A stretch of 64,000 nt of DNA from Streptomyces sp. A0958 (GTDB taxonomy: Bacteria; Actinomycetota; Actinomycetes; Streptomycetales; Streptomycetaceae), in assembly GCF_004795035.1 (NCBI RefSeq), contig NZ_SSBK01000019.1:1-64000 (forward strand), in the 5' to 3' direction. This document shows positions 8,640 to 19,946 of this stretch, piece after piece. The position numbers and the translations under genes are program-made. The notes under the pieces are model-generated. The model did no database searches, had not been told where the DNA came from, and saw only the letters and a program-made list of their open reading frames with translations. Position 1 is the first letter of the stretch. The number at the start of each line of letters is the position of its first letter.

Positions 8640-8731
8640 GCCGCTGAGCCCCCGGTCCGGGACGGGAATCGCGGACCGGCGGGCCCTGGTGGCGCGGCGA
8701 TTGTCAGTGCCGTAGGGCAGCATCGACTGGT

Positions 8732-10195
8732 GTGAGAGCCGCGCCCACCATCCTGCATCTGGACATGGATGCCTTCTACGCCTCCGCGGAGCAGGCGGCG
8801 AAGCCGAGCCTGCGCGGCAAGCCGGTCGTGGTGGGCGGGCTCGGCCCCCGCGGGGTCGTCGCGACGGCCTCGTACGAGGCACGGCGGTTCGGGGTGCACT
8901 CGGCCATGCCGATGGCGCAGGCCAGACGGCTCGCGCCGAACGCCGCCTATCTGGTGCCGCGCTTCGCGCTGTACCGCTCCGTGAGCGACCAGGTCATGGA
9001 GCTGCTGGGCCGGCTCTCGCCGCTGGTGGAACCGCTCAGCCTGGACGAGGCCTTCGTCGACCTGGAAGCGGGCTCCACGGCCGACGACGCCGCCTCGGCC
9101 CTGAAGATCGGGCGGCAGCTGCGCGAGGCGATCGAGGCGGTCACCGGACTGAGCGGTTCCGTCGGTCTCGCCGGTTCCAAGATGCTCGCCAAGATCGCCT
9201 CCGAGGAGGCGAAGCCCGACGGGATGCGGCTGATCGAGCCCGGCACCGAGCGGGAACTGCTCGCGCCCATGCCGGTGCGTACGCTGCCCGGTGTCGGCCC
9301 CGCCACCGCGGACCATCTGCGCCGCGCCGGGATGACCACGGTGAACGACCTGGCCGAGGCGGGCGAGGCGGAGCTCGTACGGCTGTTGGGGAAGGCGCAC
9401 GGCGGCTCGCTGCACCGGATGGCGTTCGGGTACGACGACCGGCCGGTGGTGGCCGAGCGCGACGCGAAATCGGTGTCGGTCGAGGACACCTTCGACATCG
9501 ACCTGCACGACCGGGTCCGGGTGCGCACAGAGGTGGAGCGGCTGGCCGACCGGTGCGTCCAGCGGCTGCGGGCCGCCGAGCGGTCGGGGCGCACGGTGGT
9601 GCTGAAGGTACGCAGGTACGACTTCTCCACCCTGACCCGCTCGGAGACGCTGCGCGGGCCCACGGACGACCCAGCGGTGGTGCGGGAGGCCGCCGCACGG
9701 CTCCTGGAGTCCGTGGACACCACCGGGGGCGTGCGGCTGCTGGGCGTGGGCGTCACCGGGCTCGCCGACTTCACCCAGGAGGATCTGTTCGCCCAGGCCG
9801 CCGGCGAGCGGGCGGCGGCCGGCCTCCCGGACGGCGTCGAGGAGCGGCCGGAGGCGGCCACCGAAAGCCGCGAGGGACGCGCCCGGGCCGAGCCGGGACC
9901 GGAGGGCGCCGAGCAGCTCGCCGCGCGGCGCTGGCCGGCCGGACACGACGTACGGCACGACACCCACGGGCACGGCTGGGTGCAGGGGAGCGGGGTCGGC
10001 CGGGTCACCGTACGGTTCGAGGAACCGGGATCGGCACCCGGCCGGGTGCGTACGTTTCGGATCGACGACCCCGCGCTGCGGCCGGCCGACCCGCTGCCGC
10101 TCGTGCGGGAGCCGCCGGACTACTCCTCCTGGCCGGCCAGCCTGCCGAAGTCGCGGTCCGGGGCCGGGGCGTCCGGGACGGAGTCCAGACCGTAG
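8732..10195 (+). CDS. dinB: DNA polymerase IV (Y family)
   Basis: A 487-residue translesion polymerase. Catalytic motifs are intact: HLDMDAFYASAEQ (residues 10-22) with two metal-binding acidic positions, and SLDEAFVDL (about residues 107-115). Helix-hairpin-helix residues PGVGPATADHLRRAGM follow, then the little finger, and TQEDLF near residue 350 fits a beta-clamp-binding peptide. About 135 extra C-terminal residues beyond the usual length are typical of streptomycete copies and include a region rich in E/R/A. The last 76 bases overlap the end of the convergent PRC-barrel gene. Confidence 0.93.
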   Translation: MRAAPTILHLDMDAFYASAEQAAKPSLRGKPVVVGGLGPRGVVATASYEARRFGVHSAMPMAQARRLAPNAAYLVPRFALYRSVSDQVMELLGRLSPLVEPLSLDEAFVDLEAGSTADDAASALKIGRQLREAIEAVTGLSGSVGLAGSKMLAKIASEEAKPDGMRLIEPGTERELLAPMPVRTLPGVGPATADHLRRAGMTTVNDLAEAGEAELVRLLGKAHGGSLHRMAFGYDDRPVVAERDAKSVSVEDTFDIDLHDRVRVRTEVERLADRCVQRLRAAERSGRTVVLKVRRYDFSTLTRSETLRGPTDDPAVVREAAARLLESVDTTGGVRLLGVGVTGLADFTQEDLFAQAAGERAAAGLPDGVEERPEAATESREGRARAEPGPEGAEQLAARRWPAGHDVRHDTHGHGWVQGSGVGRVTVRFEEPGSAPGRVRTFRIDDPALRPADPLPLVREPPDYSSWPASLPKSRSGAGASGTESRP

Positions 10196-10488
10196 TGCCG
10201 GTAGAGCTGGAGCTCCTGCTCGGGGGAGAGATGGCGGCCCACCCCGAAGTCGGGTGCGTCCTTGATCAGCGCTCGGTCGAAGGGGACGCGCAACGTGTCC
10301 CCGACCAATTCGCTGGGTTCCAGCGGGACGAAGGCGTCCCGGCTGAACAGGCCGGTGCGTACGGCCGCCCACTCGGGTACGCCGGTCGCGTCGTCGAGGT
10401 ACACCTCGTCCACGGTCCCGATCTTGGTGCCTTTGCGGTCGAAGGCCTTGCGGCCGATCAGACTGCGCGGGTCGATGTCGGTCTGCAC
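10120..10488 (-). CDS. PRC-barrel domain protein
   Basis: A 122-residue soluble protein with a PRC-barrel beta domain at residues 1-90 (DIDPRSLIGRKAFDRKGTKIG, in which VDEVYLDD follows) and a C-terminal tail with SPEQELQLYRHYGLD. PRC barrels bind RNA or proteins in ribosome maturation and photosynthetic reaction centres; here the partner is unknown. GTG 10488 is chosen because homologues begin (M)QTDIDP; GTG 10500 is an alternative. Its 3' end overlaps dinB by 76 bases in convergent orientation. Confidence 0.8.
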   Translation of the reverse strand: MQTDIDPRSLIGRKAFDRKGTKIGTVDEVYLDDATGVPEWAAVRTGLFSRDAFVPLEPSELVGDTLRVPFDRALIKDAPDFGVGRHLSPEQELQLYRHYGLDSVPDAPAPDRDFGRLAGQEE

Positions 10489-10604
10489 GGTCCCTCCCAC
10501 ACGGGTCGCGGCTGGTCCACAGCACTACAGAAGTGCAGTTCCGTGGTGTTGGCCACTCGAGAATTCTCGTCGTGTACCCCGCTGGTAGGCTGTTAACGGC
10601 TGCT

Positions 10605-10832
10605 GACCCCGTGCGGGAGAGTCCTCCGGAACCAACCCGGAGGCGCCGAAGGAGCAAATCCTCCCCGGAATCTCTCAGGCCCCCGTACCGCGCGGACGAG
10701 GTCACTCTGGAAAGCAGGGCGGGTTGTGCGCGGCCATGGGCCGGGCGGGGCCTCTCCCTCACCGACGGTGAAAGCCGGCGCCCGTGCGGTGCCGGTGAAG
10801 CTCTCAGGTTGAGATGACAGAGGGGGAGGCCG
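10605..10832 (+). promoter_or_regulatory. Tandem glycine riboswitch of gcvP
   Basis: Two glycine-aptamer units in a row are readable. The first (10610-10715) carries CGGGAGAG, GCGCCGAAGGAGCAA, ATCTCTCAGG and the GTCACTCTGGAAAG segment. The second (10745-10832) carries CTCACCGACGGTGAAAGCCG, GTGAAGCTCTCAGG and GATGACAGAGGGGGAG. Together they form the classic cooperative tandem class that switches on the glycine cleavage system when glycine is plentiful. A TAGGCT box at 10586-10591 is a likely -10 element. gcvP begins 60 bases after the second aptamer. Confidence 0.95.
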
Positions 10833-10892
10833 TTCGGGCACCCCGCGCCGTGGTGCCCCTCGCAGGTCGTGACAGACCAGGAGGCCTCCACC

Positions 10893-13778
<2,886 letters not shown>

Positions 13779-13820
13779 TTCCGGAACGCCGGATCAAGCG
13801 GCGCGACGCGGACATGCGTC

Positions 13821-13858
13821 GGGGCCGGTGCGGAGATTCCTCCGGGCCGGCCCCTTTC
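13821..13858 (+). terminator. Terminator after gcvP
   Basis: A two-part hairpin: GGGGCCGG (13821-13828) pairs with CCGGCCCC (13847-13854), and an inner CGGAG-ATTC-CTCCG stem lies inside it. CTTT follows. It lies between the convergent gcvP and DUF5999 genes and may serve both. Confidence 0.7.
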
Positions 13859-13874
13859 CGTACCGGGCGGCCGC

Positions 13875-14081
13875 TCAGGCCGCCTTCATCACCCGGCCTG
13901 CCGCCAGGGGCCTGTGCGGGGCGATGATCTGCCCGTCCGGAAGCAGCTCACCGGTGTCCTCGAAGAGCAGGACGCCGTTGCACAGCAGGCTCCAGCCCTG
14001 TTCCGGGTGGTGCGCCACCTGGCGGGCGGCTTCCCGGTCGGCTGAGTCGGCTGTCGGGCAGGGTGGCTGGTGCTGGCACAT
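13875..14081 (-). CDS. DUF5999 family small protein
   Basis: A 68-residue protein beginning MCQHQPPCPTADSADREAA and containing GWSLLCNGVLLFEDTGELLP, a pattern recalled as DUF5999, a streptomycete-restricted family. Three cysteines near the two ends (CQHQPPC, LLCNG) could bind metal. Function is unknown. The ATG at 14081 is chosen because family members begin MCQHQ; the upstream frame stays open but is not conserved. The gene ends 97 bases from gcvP in convergent orientation. Confidence 0.82.
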   Translation of the reverse strand: MCQHQPPCPTADSADREAARQVAHHPEQGWSLLCNGVLLFEDTGELLPDGQIIAPHRPLAAGRVMKAA

Positions 14082-14335
14082 GGATGGGTTCTTTCGCTGC
14101 GTCGAGTTGAGTGTCCCGCGGTGTGGCGAGGTGTTCATGGCCGCCCCCGTTTCGATCGGTCCGCTCCCAGTGTTGCCCCACGGCCGTCAATCCGCAGGGA
14201 TTTCGCCGCAGCGCTTACCCGCCTCCCATGACGCGTCACCCGCCCGGACGGTTCAACTCAACTGCACTGCCCCTTCGGATGGTTCGGGGTGGCCGGATGG
14301 GACTAGTCCGGATGGGCGGGATGCCGCACGCCGGA
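14082..14335. other. Intergenic region upstream of the DUF5999 gene
   Basis: About 250 bases with no supported gene. It holds the 5' region of the leftward DUF5999 gene. On the minus strand a TTGACG box near 14188 could be a -35 element, but no convincing -10 follows. Nothing else is recognised. Confidence 0.5.
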
Positions 14336-14387
14336 CCGCGCGCTGTGCCCCGCCGCCCGGACCGGGGCGACGGGGCACAGCGCGCGG
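14336..14387 (-). terminator. Strong hairpin terminator of the 14407-15003 gene
   Basis: A perfect 17-bp stem (14336-14352 with 14371-14387) with an 18-base loop lies 20 bases past the stop codon of the leftward gene. It has no T run, which is common for Streptomyces terminators. Confidence 0.8.
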
Positions 14388-14406
14388 AAGGGGTCGGCCG
14401 CCGGTT

Positions 14407-15003
14407 TCAGGCGGGGGCCGGGGAGCCCAGGAGCGGGCCCGTCCCCGGGGTGATGCGGGTCGTGATCACGGGCAGCAGGTCGGCGGCCCGGTGCGGGCGG
14501 TGCGCCGCGATGCCCGGCGGCGCGGGCGCCAGCGGCACCAGCAGATCGGCCGGGGCCGGGGAGCCGCAGGACGCGTCGGCCTCGGGGTCGCCGTGCAGCC
14601 ACAGGGCCAGCATGTAGAGGTCGGGGATGGACAGGAGCCTCGGCTGGTAGTGGTTGCTCATCCCCTCAGCCTGACGCAGGGCGAGCTCCGTCGATGCGAT
14701 GTACGGGCCCTCGAAGAAGTGCGAGAAGGCCCAGCCGTCGGGCGTGAGCATGGTGTCCGCCGCCGCCACCGCCCGCTCCGTGCTGCGGATCTGGAAGCGC
14801 CATGCGGCGAGCCGGGTGACGGGCGCGACTCCGCCCGGGACGAGGTCCAGCACGTGGACGGGCAGCGGGTGTTCGGGGCTCAGAGGTCCCTGTGCGGACC
14901 GCAGGGCGGGGGTACGTGCCTCGCGGACCGCGGTCGGTGAACCGAGCGCCGCGAGAACGCTTCGCAGCGCGGGCGCGGGGGTCAGGGGAACATGCAGCGG
15001 CAT
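14407..15003 (-). CDS. Unrecognised 198-residue protein
   Basis: No family is recognised. The protein starts MPLHVPLTPAPALRSVL and is soluble, with a central mixed segment (WAFSHFFEGPYIASTELALRQ, residues about 88-108) followed by LLSIPDLYMLALWLHGD and a C-terminus rich in P/A. ATG 15003 is preferred because GAGAGG lies 8 bases upstream; the frame is open to 15021. G/C usage is normal for the region and the gene has its own terminator. Upstream is a long gene-free stretch that it shares with the divergent GCS2-type gene. Confidence 0.72.
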   Translation of the reverse strand: MPLHVPLTPAPALRSVLAALGSPTAVREARTPALRSAQGPLSPEHPLPVHVLDLVPGGVAPVTRLAAWRFQIRSTERAVAAADTMLTPDGWAFSHFFEGPYIASTELALRQAEGMSNHYQPRLLSIPDLYMLALWLHGDPEADASCGSPAPADLLVPLAPAPPGIAAHRPHRAADLLPVITTRITPGTGPLLGSPAPA

Positions 15004-15485
15004 AATTGGGTCGCCTCTCACTTCGGAGACACGGTGGTGCGCGGGCGGGTGCAGACGGCGCTGTCGGCGTGCGGGGCCAGAGGAGGCCGGTGACTGAGCC
15101 GGTGCGTCAACTCTCTGCCTCGTCCGCGGAGTTTATACGACACGTGTTCACGCGGTGTTTCCACTAGCCGCCACGGCTATTGCCGGCAAGGCGGTATCCG
15201 GACTTTATTATGCGGAGATCGTGCTGATTCGGCGCGAGCGGCGCAGCCGCCGCCTCGGGTTTTTCCCGCACCGCGGTCGGCCGAAACCCATCGGGGCTTT
15301 ACGAGCCCTCCGTGCGGGGAAACCGGCCCCGGCTTCATGCCGAGTGAATGTGCCGGGGGCCCCGGCGCTCAGATTACCGGGTGCGCGCCGTCCGCGGGGC
15401 GTTACGGATCACGTCCTGCGGGCATTATCGATCGTGATGCGAGCGGCCCCGGCCGCGTGCTGTCCACTCGAGGAGGGACACTTCG
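15004..15485. other. 480-base divergent intergenic region with a candidate T-tailed terminator
   Basis: This gene-free stretch is less G/C-rich than its neighbours, with TTTATACG (about 15132) and ACTTTATTATG (about 15202). GAGCGGCG (15236-15243) can pair with the bulged CGCCGCCTC (15248-15256), followed by GGG and five T residues (15260-15264), an uncommon T run for this genome. It may end a short leader or small RNA transcribed rightward from near 15130. No start and ribosome-site pair supports a protein here. The GCS2-type gene begins at 15486. Confidence 0.35.
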
Positions 15486-16991
15486 ATGGGGGAGAAGGTC
15501 GTCGCGGGCGCCTTTGACCTGTCCGACCGGCAGAAGTACCGGAGGAAGCTGCACCAGTGCCTGGAGGCGCTGTCCGGACTTCTGGCCGAGCGGCGGTTCG
15601 ACCGGCCGCGCAACCTCATGGGCATGGAGATCGAGCTGAATCTGACGGGCTCCGACGCCATGCCGAAGATGTTGAATGGACAGGTGCTGGAGCGCATCGC
15701 GAGCCATGATTTCCAAACGGAACTGGGGATGTTCAATCTGGAGGTGAACATAGTCCCCCACCATCTGTCGGGACGCGTTCTCGATCAGCTGGCCGAAGAG
15801 CTGAGGACCGGGCTCGGATATGCCGACCGCAAGGCCGGCGAAGTCGATGCCGGGATCATGATGATCGGAATACTCCCGACGCTCGGCCGCGACGACATGG
15901 TCCGGTCCAACCTCTCCGACGTGGACCGCTACAGCCTGCTGAACGATCAAATGGTCGCGGCGCGCGGCGAAGATTTCTCGCTGGATATCGAGGGCGTCGA
16001 GCGGCTGGTCTGCACCTCCGGATCGATCACCCCGGAGGCGGCCTGCACCTCGCTCCAACTGCATCTCCAGGTGACGCCGGAACGATTCTCCGACGTGTGG
16101 AACGCGGCCCAGGCCGTCGCCGCCGTCCAGGTGGCCCTGGGCGCGAACTCGCCCTTCCTGTTCGGCCGCGAGGTGTGGCGCGAGTCGCGCCCGCCGCTGT
16201 TCGAGCAGGCCACCGACACCCGGCCGCCCGAGCTGCGCAATCAGGGCGTGCGGCCCCGGACCTGGTTCGGGGAGAAGTGGATCGGCTCGGTCCAGGAGCT
16301 GTTCGAGGAGAACCTCCGCTACTTTCCCCCGCTGCTGCCCATCTGCGACGAGGAGGAGCCGCTGCGCGTCCTGGCCGACGGCGGGGTGCCGCGCCTCCAG
16401 GAGCTGGTCCTGCACAACGGCACGGTTTACCGGTGGAACCGGCCGGTGTACGGGCTGGCGGACGGCGTCCCCCACCTCCGGGTGGAGAACCGGGTGCTGC
16501 CCGCCGGCCCGACCGTCGCCGATGTCATCGCCAACACCGCGCTCTACTACGGTCTGGTCAGGGCCCTCGCGGAGGAGTCCCGCCCGGTGTGGACCAGGAT
16601 GCCGTTCTCCGCCGCCGCGGAGAACTTCGAGACCGCGTGCCGCCGGGGCATCGACGCCGAGCTGCTGTGGCCGCGGCCGGGCCGCTCCGGGGGGCTGACC
16701 CGGGTGCCGGCGGTGAAGCTGGTACGGGACGAGCTGCTGCCGCTGGCCGCCGCGGGGCTCGACGCCTGGAACATCGAGCCGGCCGACCGGGACCACTACC
16801 TGGGGATCATCGAGGAGCGCTGCAAGCGGCGGACGAACGGCGCGTCCTGGCAGGCGGACACCTACCACCGGGCGCGCGAGGCCGGACTGGACCGGGGCGC
16901 CGCGCTCGCCGCGATGACCCGGCGCTACGCCGAGCTGATGCAGGGCGGTGACCCCGTGCACAGCTGGCCGGTGGGCATCCCGACGCCGTGA
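15486..16991 (+). CDS. Glutamate-cysteine ligase-like protein (GCS2 family)
   Basis: A 501-residue protein resembling the GCS2 carboxylate-amine ligases, which join glutamate to cysteine or other amines with ATP. Supporting motifs are MGMEIELNL (residues 40-48, metal/ATP-binding acid pair), LGMFNLEVNIVP (about 80-91), a central ACTSLQLHLQV strand and PHLRVENRVLPAGPTVADVI (about 325-344). The start has GAGGAGGG 8 bases upstream. Actinobacteria use mycothiol, so a glutathione role is unlikely; ergothioneine-type gamma-glutamylcysteine formation or another amide ligation is possible. It stands alone. Confidence 0.75.
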   Translation: MGEKVVAGAFDLSDRQKYRRKLHQCLEALSGLLAERRFDRPRNLMGMEIELNLTGSDAMPKMLNGQVLERIASHDFQTELGMFNLEVNIVPHHLSGRVLDQLAEELRTGLGYADRKAGEVDAGIMMIGILPTLGRDDMVRSNLSDVDRYSLLNDQMVAARGEDFSLDIEGVERLVCTSGSITPEAACTSLQLHLQVTPERFSDVWNAAQAVAAVQVALGANSPFLFGREVWRESRPPLFEQATDTRPPELRNQGVRPRTWFGEKWIGSVQELFEENLRYFPPLLPICDEEEPLRVLADGGVPRLQELVLHNGTVYRWNRPVYGLADGVPHLRVENRVLPAGPTVADVIANTALYYGLVRALAEESRPVWTRMPFSAAAENFETACRRGIDAELLWPRPGRSGGLTRVPAVKLVRDELLPLAAAGLDAWNIEPADRDHYLGIIEERCKRRTNGASWQADTYHRAREAGLDRGAALAAMTRRYAELMQGGDPVHSWPVGIPTP

Positions 16992-17014
16992 CGGGAGCGG
17001 GCGGAGGCCCCGCC

Positions 17015-17062
17015 GTGTGCCCGTGTGCCCGTGTGCCCGTAAGTCCGTAAGTCCGTAAGTCG
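17015..17062. repeat. Six 8-base tandem units
   Basis: Three copies of GTGTGCCC (17015-17038) run directly into three copies of GTAAGTCC (17039-17062, last base changed). All six share the pattern GTRWGYCC, so one 8-base unit seems to have expanded and half of the array changed together. The array lies between convergent genes, just before their shared terminator. Confidence 0.85.
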
Positions 17063-17070
17063 AGGTGTGT

Positions 17071-17113
17071 GGCCGGGGCCCGGGGTGTACCGCAGGCGCT
17101 CCGGGCCCCGGCC
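17071..17113. terminator. Bidirectional terminator between the GCS2-type gene and the VWA gene
   Basis: A perfect 13-bp stem (17071-17083 with 17101-17113) with a 17-base loop lies between the convergent stop codons at 16991 and 17121, so it can serve both transcripts. Confidence 0.8.
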
Positions 17114-17120
17114 GGCGCCG

Positions 17121-18905
17121 CTACTCGGCGGTGCGGCCGTTCTGGCCCGCGGTCATCACGGCCTGCAGGATCACCGCTTGGATCTCGGCCGGGTCGTTCA
17201 CCTGGTAGCCGCCGCCACCGGTGACCTGGGCTATCTGGTCCACCTCCTCCCGGTCCGCCTCCGGACCGACCGCGATGGCCAGCAGCCGGACCGGGCGCTC
17301 CGGGTCGGCGATGGTCTTCAGCTCGTCGATGAGGGCGGAGCGCGAGATGGACCGCTCATCCTGGTTCGAACCGTCGGTGAGGATCACGACCGCGTTGAAC
17401 TTGCCCTTCACATACGTGCGCTGCGCCTCCTTGTACGAGGCCAGGATCGTGTCGTACAGGCCGGTCGCGCCGCCCGGCACGGGCTGGAGCGCGGCGAACG
17501 CCGCGGCGAGCTTCTCGCGGTGGGTGCCGCCGTCCTTCTCCGCGTCACCGAGTCGGGAGGTCGGCACCAGCCGGCGGTAGTCCTTGTCGCCGTCGAGCGT
17601 GGTGGCGAACTCCCAGAGGCCGATCTCGTCGTTCGGCGTGAACTGGTTGAGGGCCTGGATCAGGGACGCCTTGGTGACGTCCATCCGGGACTGGTTGCGT
17701 CCCGGCACGATCGTGGCCATCGAGCCCGAGGCGTCCACGACGGTGGTGAGCCGCGCGCTCTGCACGGTGATCGTCCACATGCCGAGCGTCTCCTGCAGCG
17801 CCTCGTCCGACGGCGCGGGCGGCTGCTGCTCGGCGTACGGCTGAGGTGCCTTGCCGCCCGCCGCCGCGACGACCTTCTCGTCCGCCGTGCCGTCCGTGGT
17901 GCGGAAGCCGTGCTCCTGGAGGGTGCGCAGGGAGCCGTCCTCGGACAGCAGGGTCATGAAGCGCAGCGCGGCCCGGCTCTGGTCCGTGGTCTGCTTCTGC
18001 TCGTTGACCAGGGTGAACGGGTAGTTGAGCAGCGGGGTGCCGTCCTTGGGATAGAACAGATCGACCTTTCCGTCGCCCGTGGACTCGGCGTTGTGGGCGA
18101 AGGCGGCCTGTTCGGAGAGCAGCACCGCCTGGTTGCGCGCCGGATTGCCCTCCTCGGCGCCGGAACCGTCCTGCGGCAGGGTCGCCACGACCTGGGTGTC
18201 CCCGTCCGACATCCGCTGGGCGAGCAGCTTCGCGGTGGCCGCGACCCTGGTGTCGCTGTCCCCGCCCTGCTTGTCGGAGGACGCGCCGATGCTGGCGAGG
18301 GCCAGCAGGCCGGTGGCGGAACGCGCGGGGTCGGCCGCGCCGAGCCGTACCTTGTCGGACTCCATGGCCGCCCCTGTCAACTCGGCCCAGGAGTAAGTCT
18401 TCCCGGGCCATCCGAGGCTCTTGGCGGCCGTGGGGACCATGGCCAGGGTGACGGGGGAGGTGGCGACCGAATCGCCCGGGCTGATCGCGATGGCGTCCCC
18501 GTCGCCCTTGGCCCGGCTCAGCCACAGATCGGAGTCGGGAAGCCATATCTGGTAGTCGGGGGTGCGGGTGCCGCTCGCGAGTGCGTCCGCCACCTTGTAC
18601 GAGTCCCGGGCCACCACGTTCACGTCGAGGCAGCGGCCGTCGGACCGCAGCTCGTCCTTGCGTGCCCGGTCGGCGACGGCACGCACGGCGGGAGCGATGT
18701 CCGGCGAGGTCATCATGGACAGGTGTACGGCGCTTTCCTCGCACGACTTCGAGAACGAGAGCAACCCGCCTTTTGCCGCGATCGCCGCTCCCCCCGCCAC
18801 GGGGAGAACGAGCACGGTGGCGATGACCACGGTGCGACGGCGGCGCGGTGGACGGTCCCCGCCTCCGGCCGCGGCGCGGTCGTCGGGCAAGCTGTGACGT
18901 CCCAT
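17121..18905 (-). CDS. Substrate-binding and VWA domain protein, membrane-anchored
   Basis: A 594-residue exported or membrane-anchored protein. A basic N-terminus is followed by one hydrophobic segment at about residues 24-46 (TVVIATVLVLPVAGGAAIAA). Residues about 50-360 resemble an extracellular solute-binding fold and the C-terminal part is a von Willebrand A domain with an intact metal site (DASGSM, about residue 400; later T and DGSNQ). ATG 18905 is chosen because AAGGAGGGG precedes it. A cell-surface metal-dependent adhesion or chaperone role is plausible, but the ligand is unknown. It is divergent from the CPBP gene. Confidence 0.82.
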   Translation of the reverse strand: MGRHSLPDDRAAAGGGDRPPRRRRTVVIATVLVLPVAGGAAIAAKGGLLSFSKSCEESAVHLSMMTSPDIAPAVRAVADRARKDELRSDGRCLDVNVVARDSYKVADALASGTRTPDYQIWLPDSDLWLSRAKGDGDAIAISPGDSVATSPVTLAMVPTAAKSLGWPGKTYSWAELTGAAMESDKVRLGAADPARSATGLLALASIGASSDKQGGDSDTRVAATAKLLAQRMSDGDTQVVATLPQDGSGAEEGNPARNQAVLLSEQAAFAHNAESTGDGKVDLFYPKDGTPLLNYPFTLVNEQKQTTDQSRAALRFMTLLSEDGSLRTLQEHGFRTTDGTADEKVVAAAGGKAPQPYAEQQPPAPSDEALQETLGMWTITVQSARLTTVVDASGSMATIVPGRNQSRMDVTKASLIQALNQFTPNDEIGLWEFATTLDGDKDYRRLVPTSRLGDAEKDGGTHREKLAAAFAALQPVPGGATGLYDTILASYKEAQRTYVKGKFNAVVILTDGSNQDERSISRSALIDELKTIADPERPVRLLAIAVGPEADREEVDQIAQVTGGGGYQVNDPAEIQAVILQAVMTAGQNGRTAE

Positions 18906-19074
18906 GTCGGTGGTGCCCCTCCTTGAGGATGAACAAGGAAATGGGGAACCACACCATCGGCAATGGTGCTCGTCCCCCGGCCTGTCGCGCATGATCTTCG
19001 TACCTGCATTCGAGACCCTAGCGGGGCGGCGAGGGGCTTGGGACGCGAATGCACAACTGAGAGCAGGTGTACAG

Positions 19075-19869
19075 GTGGAGGCGGGGCGTGTGGCTGATTC
19101 TTTTCCCCAGGAGGCCGTGTCACGGCGGATTCTTCGGTCCGAGACGGTGCTCGTGCTGGCGCTCTCGCTGGGGGCGAGCGGAGTGTCTGCCCTCATCAGT
19201 TTTGTCGGATCACTGACGAAACCAGGGGGTTTGAAGGATCAGGCGGCGACCCTCAACAGTTCGTACGCTCCGGGCCGTCCTTGGCTGGATCTCGCCTGGC
19301 AGCTTTTCGGCATCGCGACGGCTCTGGTGCCCGTCGCTCTGGTGGCGCATCTGCTGATCAGGGAAGGGGCGGGGCTGCGGGTCATCGGTTTCGACCGCAC
19401 CCGGCCGGGCGGGGACCTGGCGCGCGGCGCGGTGGTCGCGGCGGGCATCGGCAGCGCCGGGCTGGCGTTCTACCTGGTGGCCAGGGCCGCCGGGTTCAAC
19501 CTCACGGTCGTCCCCGAGTCGCTGCCCGAGGTGTGGTGGAAGTTCCCCGTCCTCATCCTCTCGGCGCTCCAGAACTCGGTGCTGGAGGAAGTGATCGTCG
19601 TCGGATACCTGCTGCGCCGGCTGGGGCAGTTGGGGTGGACGCCGATGGCGGCGCTGGCCGCGAGTTCGGTGCTGCGCGGCTCGTACCACCTCTACCAGGG
19701 CATCGGCGGGTTCATCGGCAACATGGTGATGGGGGTCGTCTTCGTGATGCTGTACCGCCGCTGGCAGCGGGTGGGGCCACTGGTCGCGGCGCACGCGCTC
19801 CTCGACATCGGCGCGTTCGTCGGGTACGCGCTGCTCGCCGGGAAGGTGGACTGGCTGCCCACGCCGTGA
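19075..19869 (+). CDS. CPBP family intramembrane glutamic protease
   Basis: A 264-residue polytopic membrane protein of the CPBP/Abi (Rce1-like) family. The conserved motif 1 is NSVLEEVIVVGYLLRRL (about residues 166-182, glutamate pair), motif 2 is SVLRGSYHLYQG and motif 3 is AAHALLDIGAF. These supply the catalytic glutamate and metal-independent histidines and asparagine-like positions. GTG 19075 is chosen over longer frame-open sequence because it precedes the first hydrophilic-then-hydrophobic segment and has a weak GAGCAGG. Targets are unknown; many relatives are near bacteriocin or signalling genes, but none are here. Confidence 0.82.
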   Translation: MEAGRVADSFPQEAVSRRILRSETVLVLALSLGASGVSALISFVGSLTKPGGLKDQAATLNSSYAPGRPWLDLAWQLFGIATALVPVALVAHLLIREGAGLRVIGFDRTRPGGDLARGAVVAAGIGSAGLAFYLVARAAGFNLTVVPESLPEVWWKFPVLILSALQNSVLEEVIVVGYLLRRLGQLGWTPMAALAASSVLRGSYHLYQGIGGFIGNMVMGVVFVMLYRRWQRVGPLVAAHALLDIGAFVGYALLAGKVDWLPTP

Positions 19870-19946
19870 ACGGCGGCCCTGGCTGCGGGGGCATGGGGCC
19901 GCGGGGGCGTGCGGGCGTGCTGGGTGGCCCGTACGCCCCACCGTGG

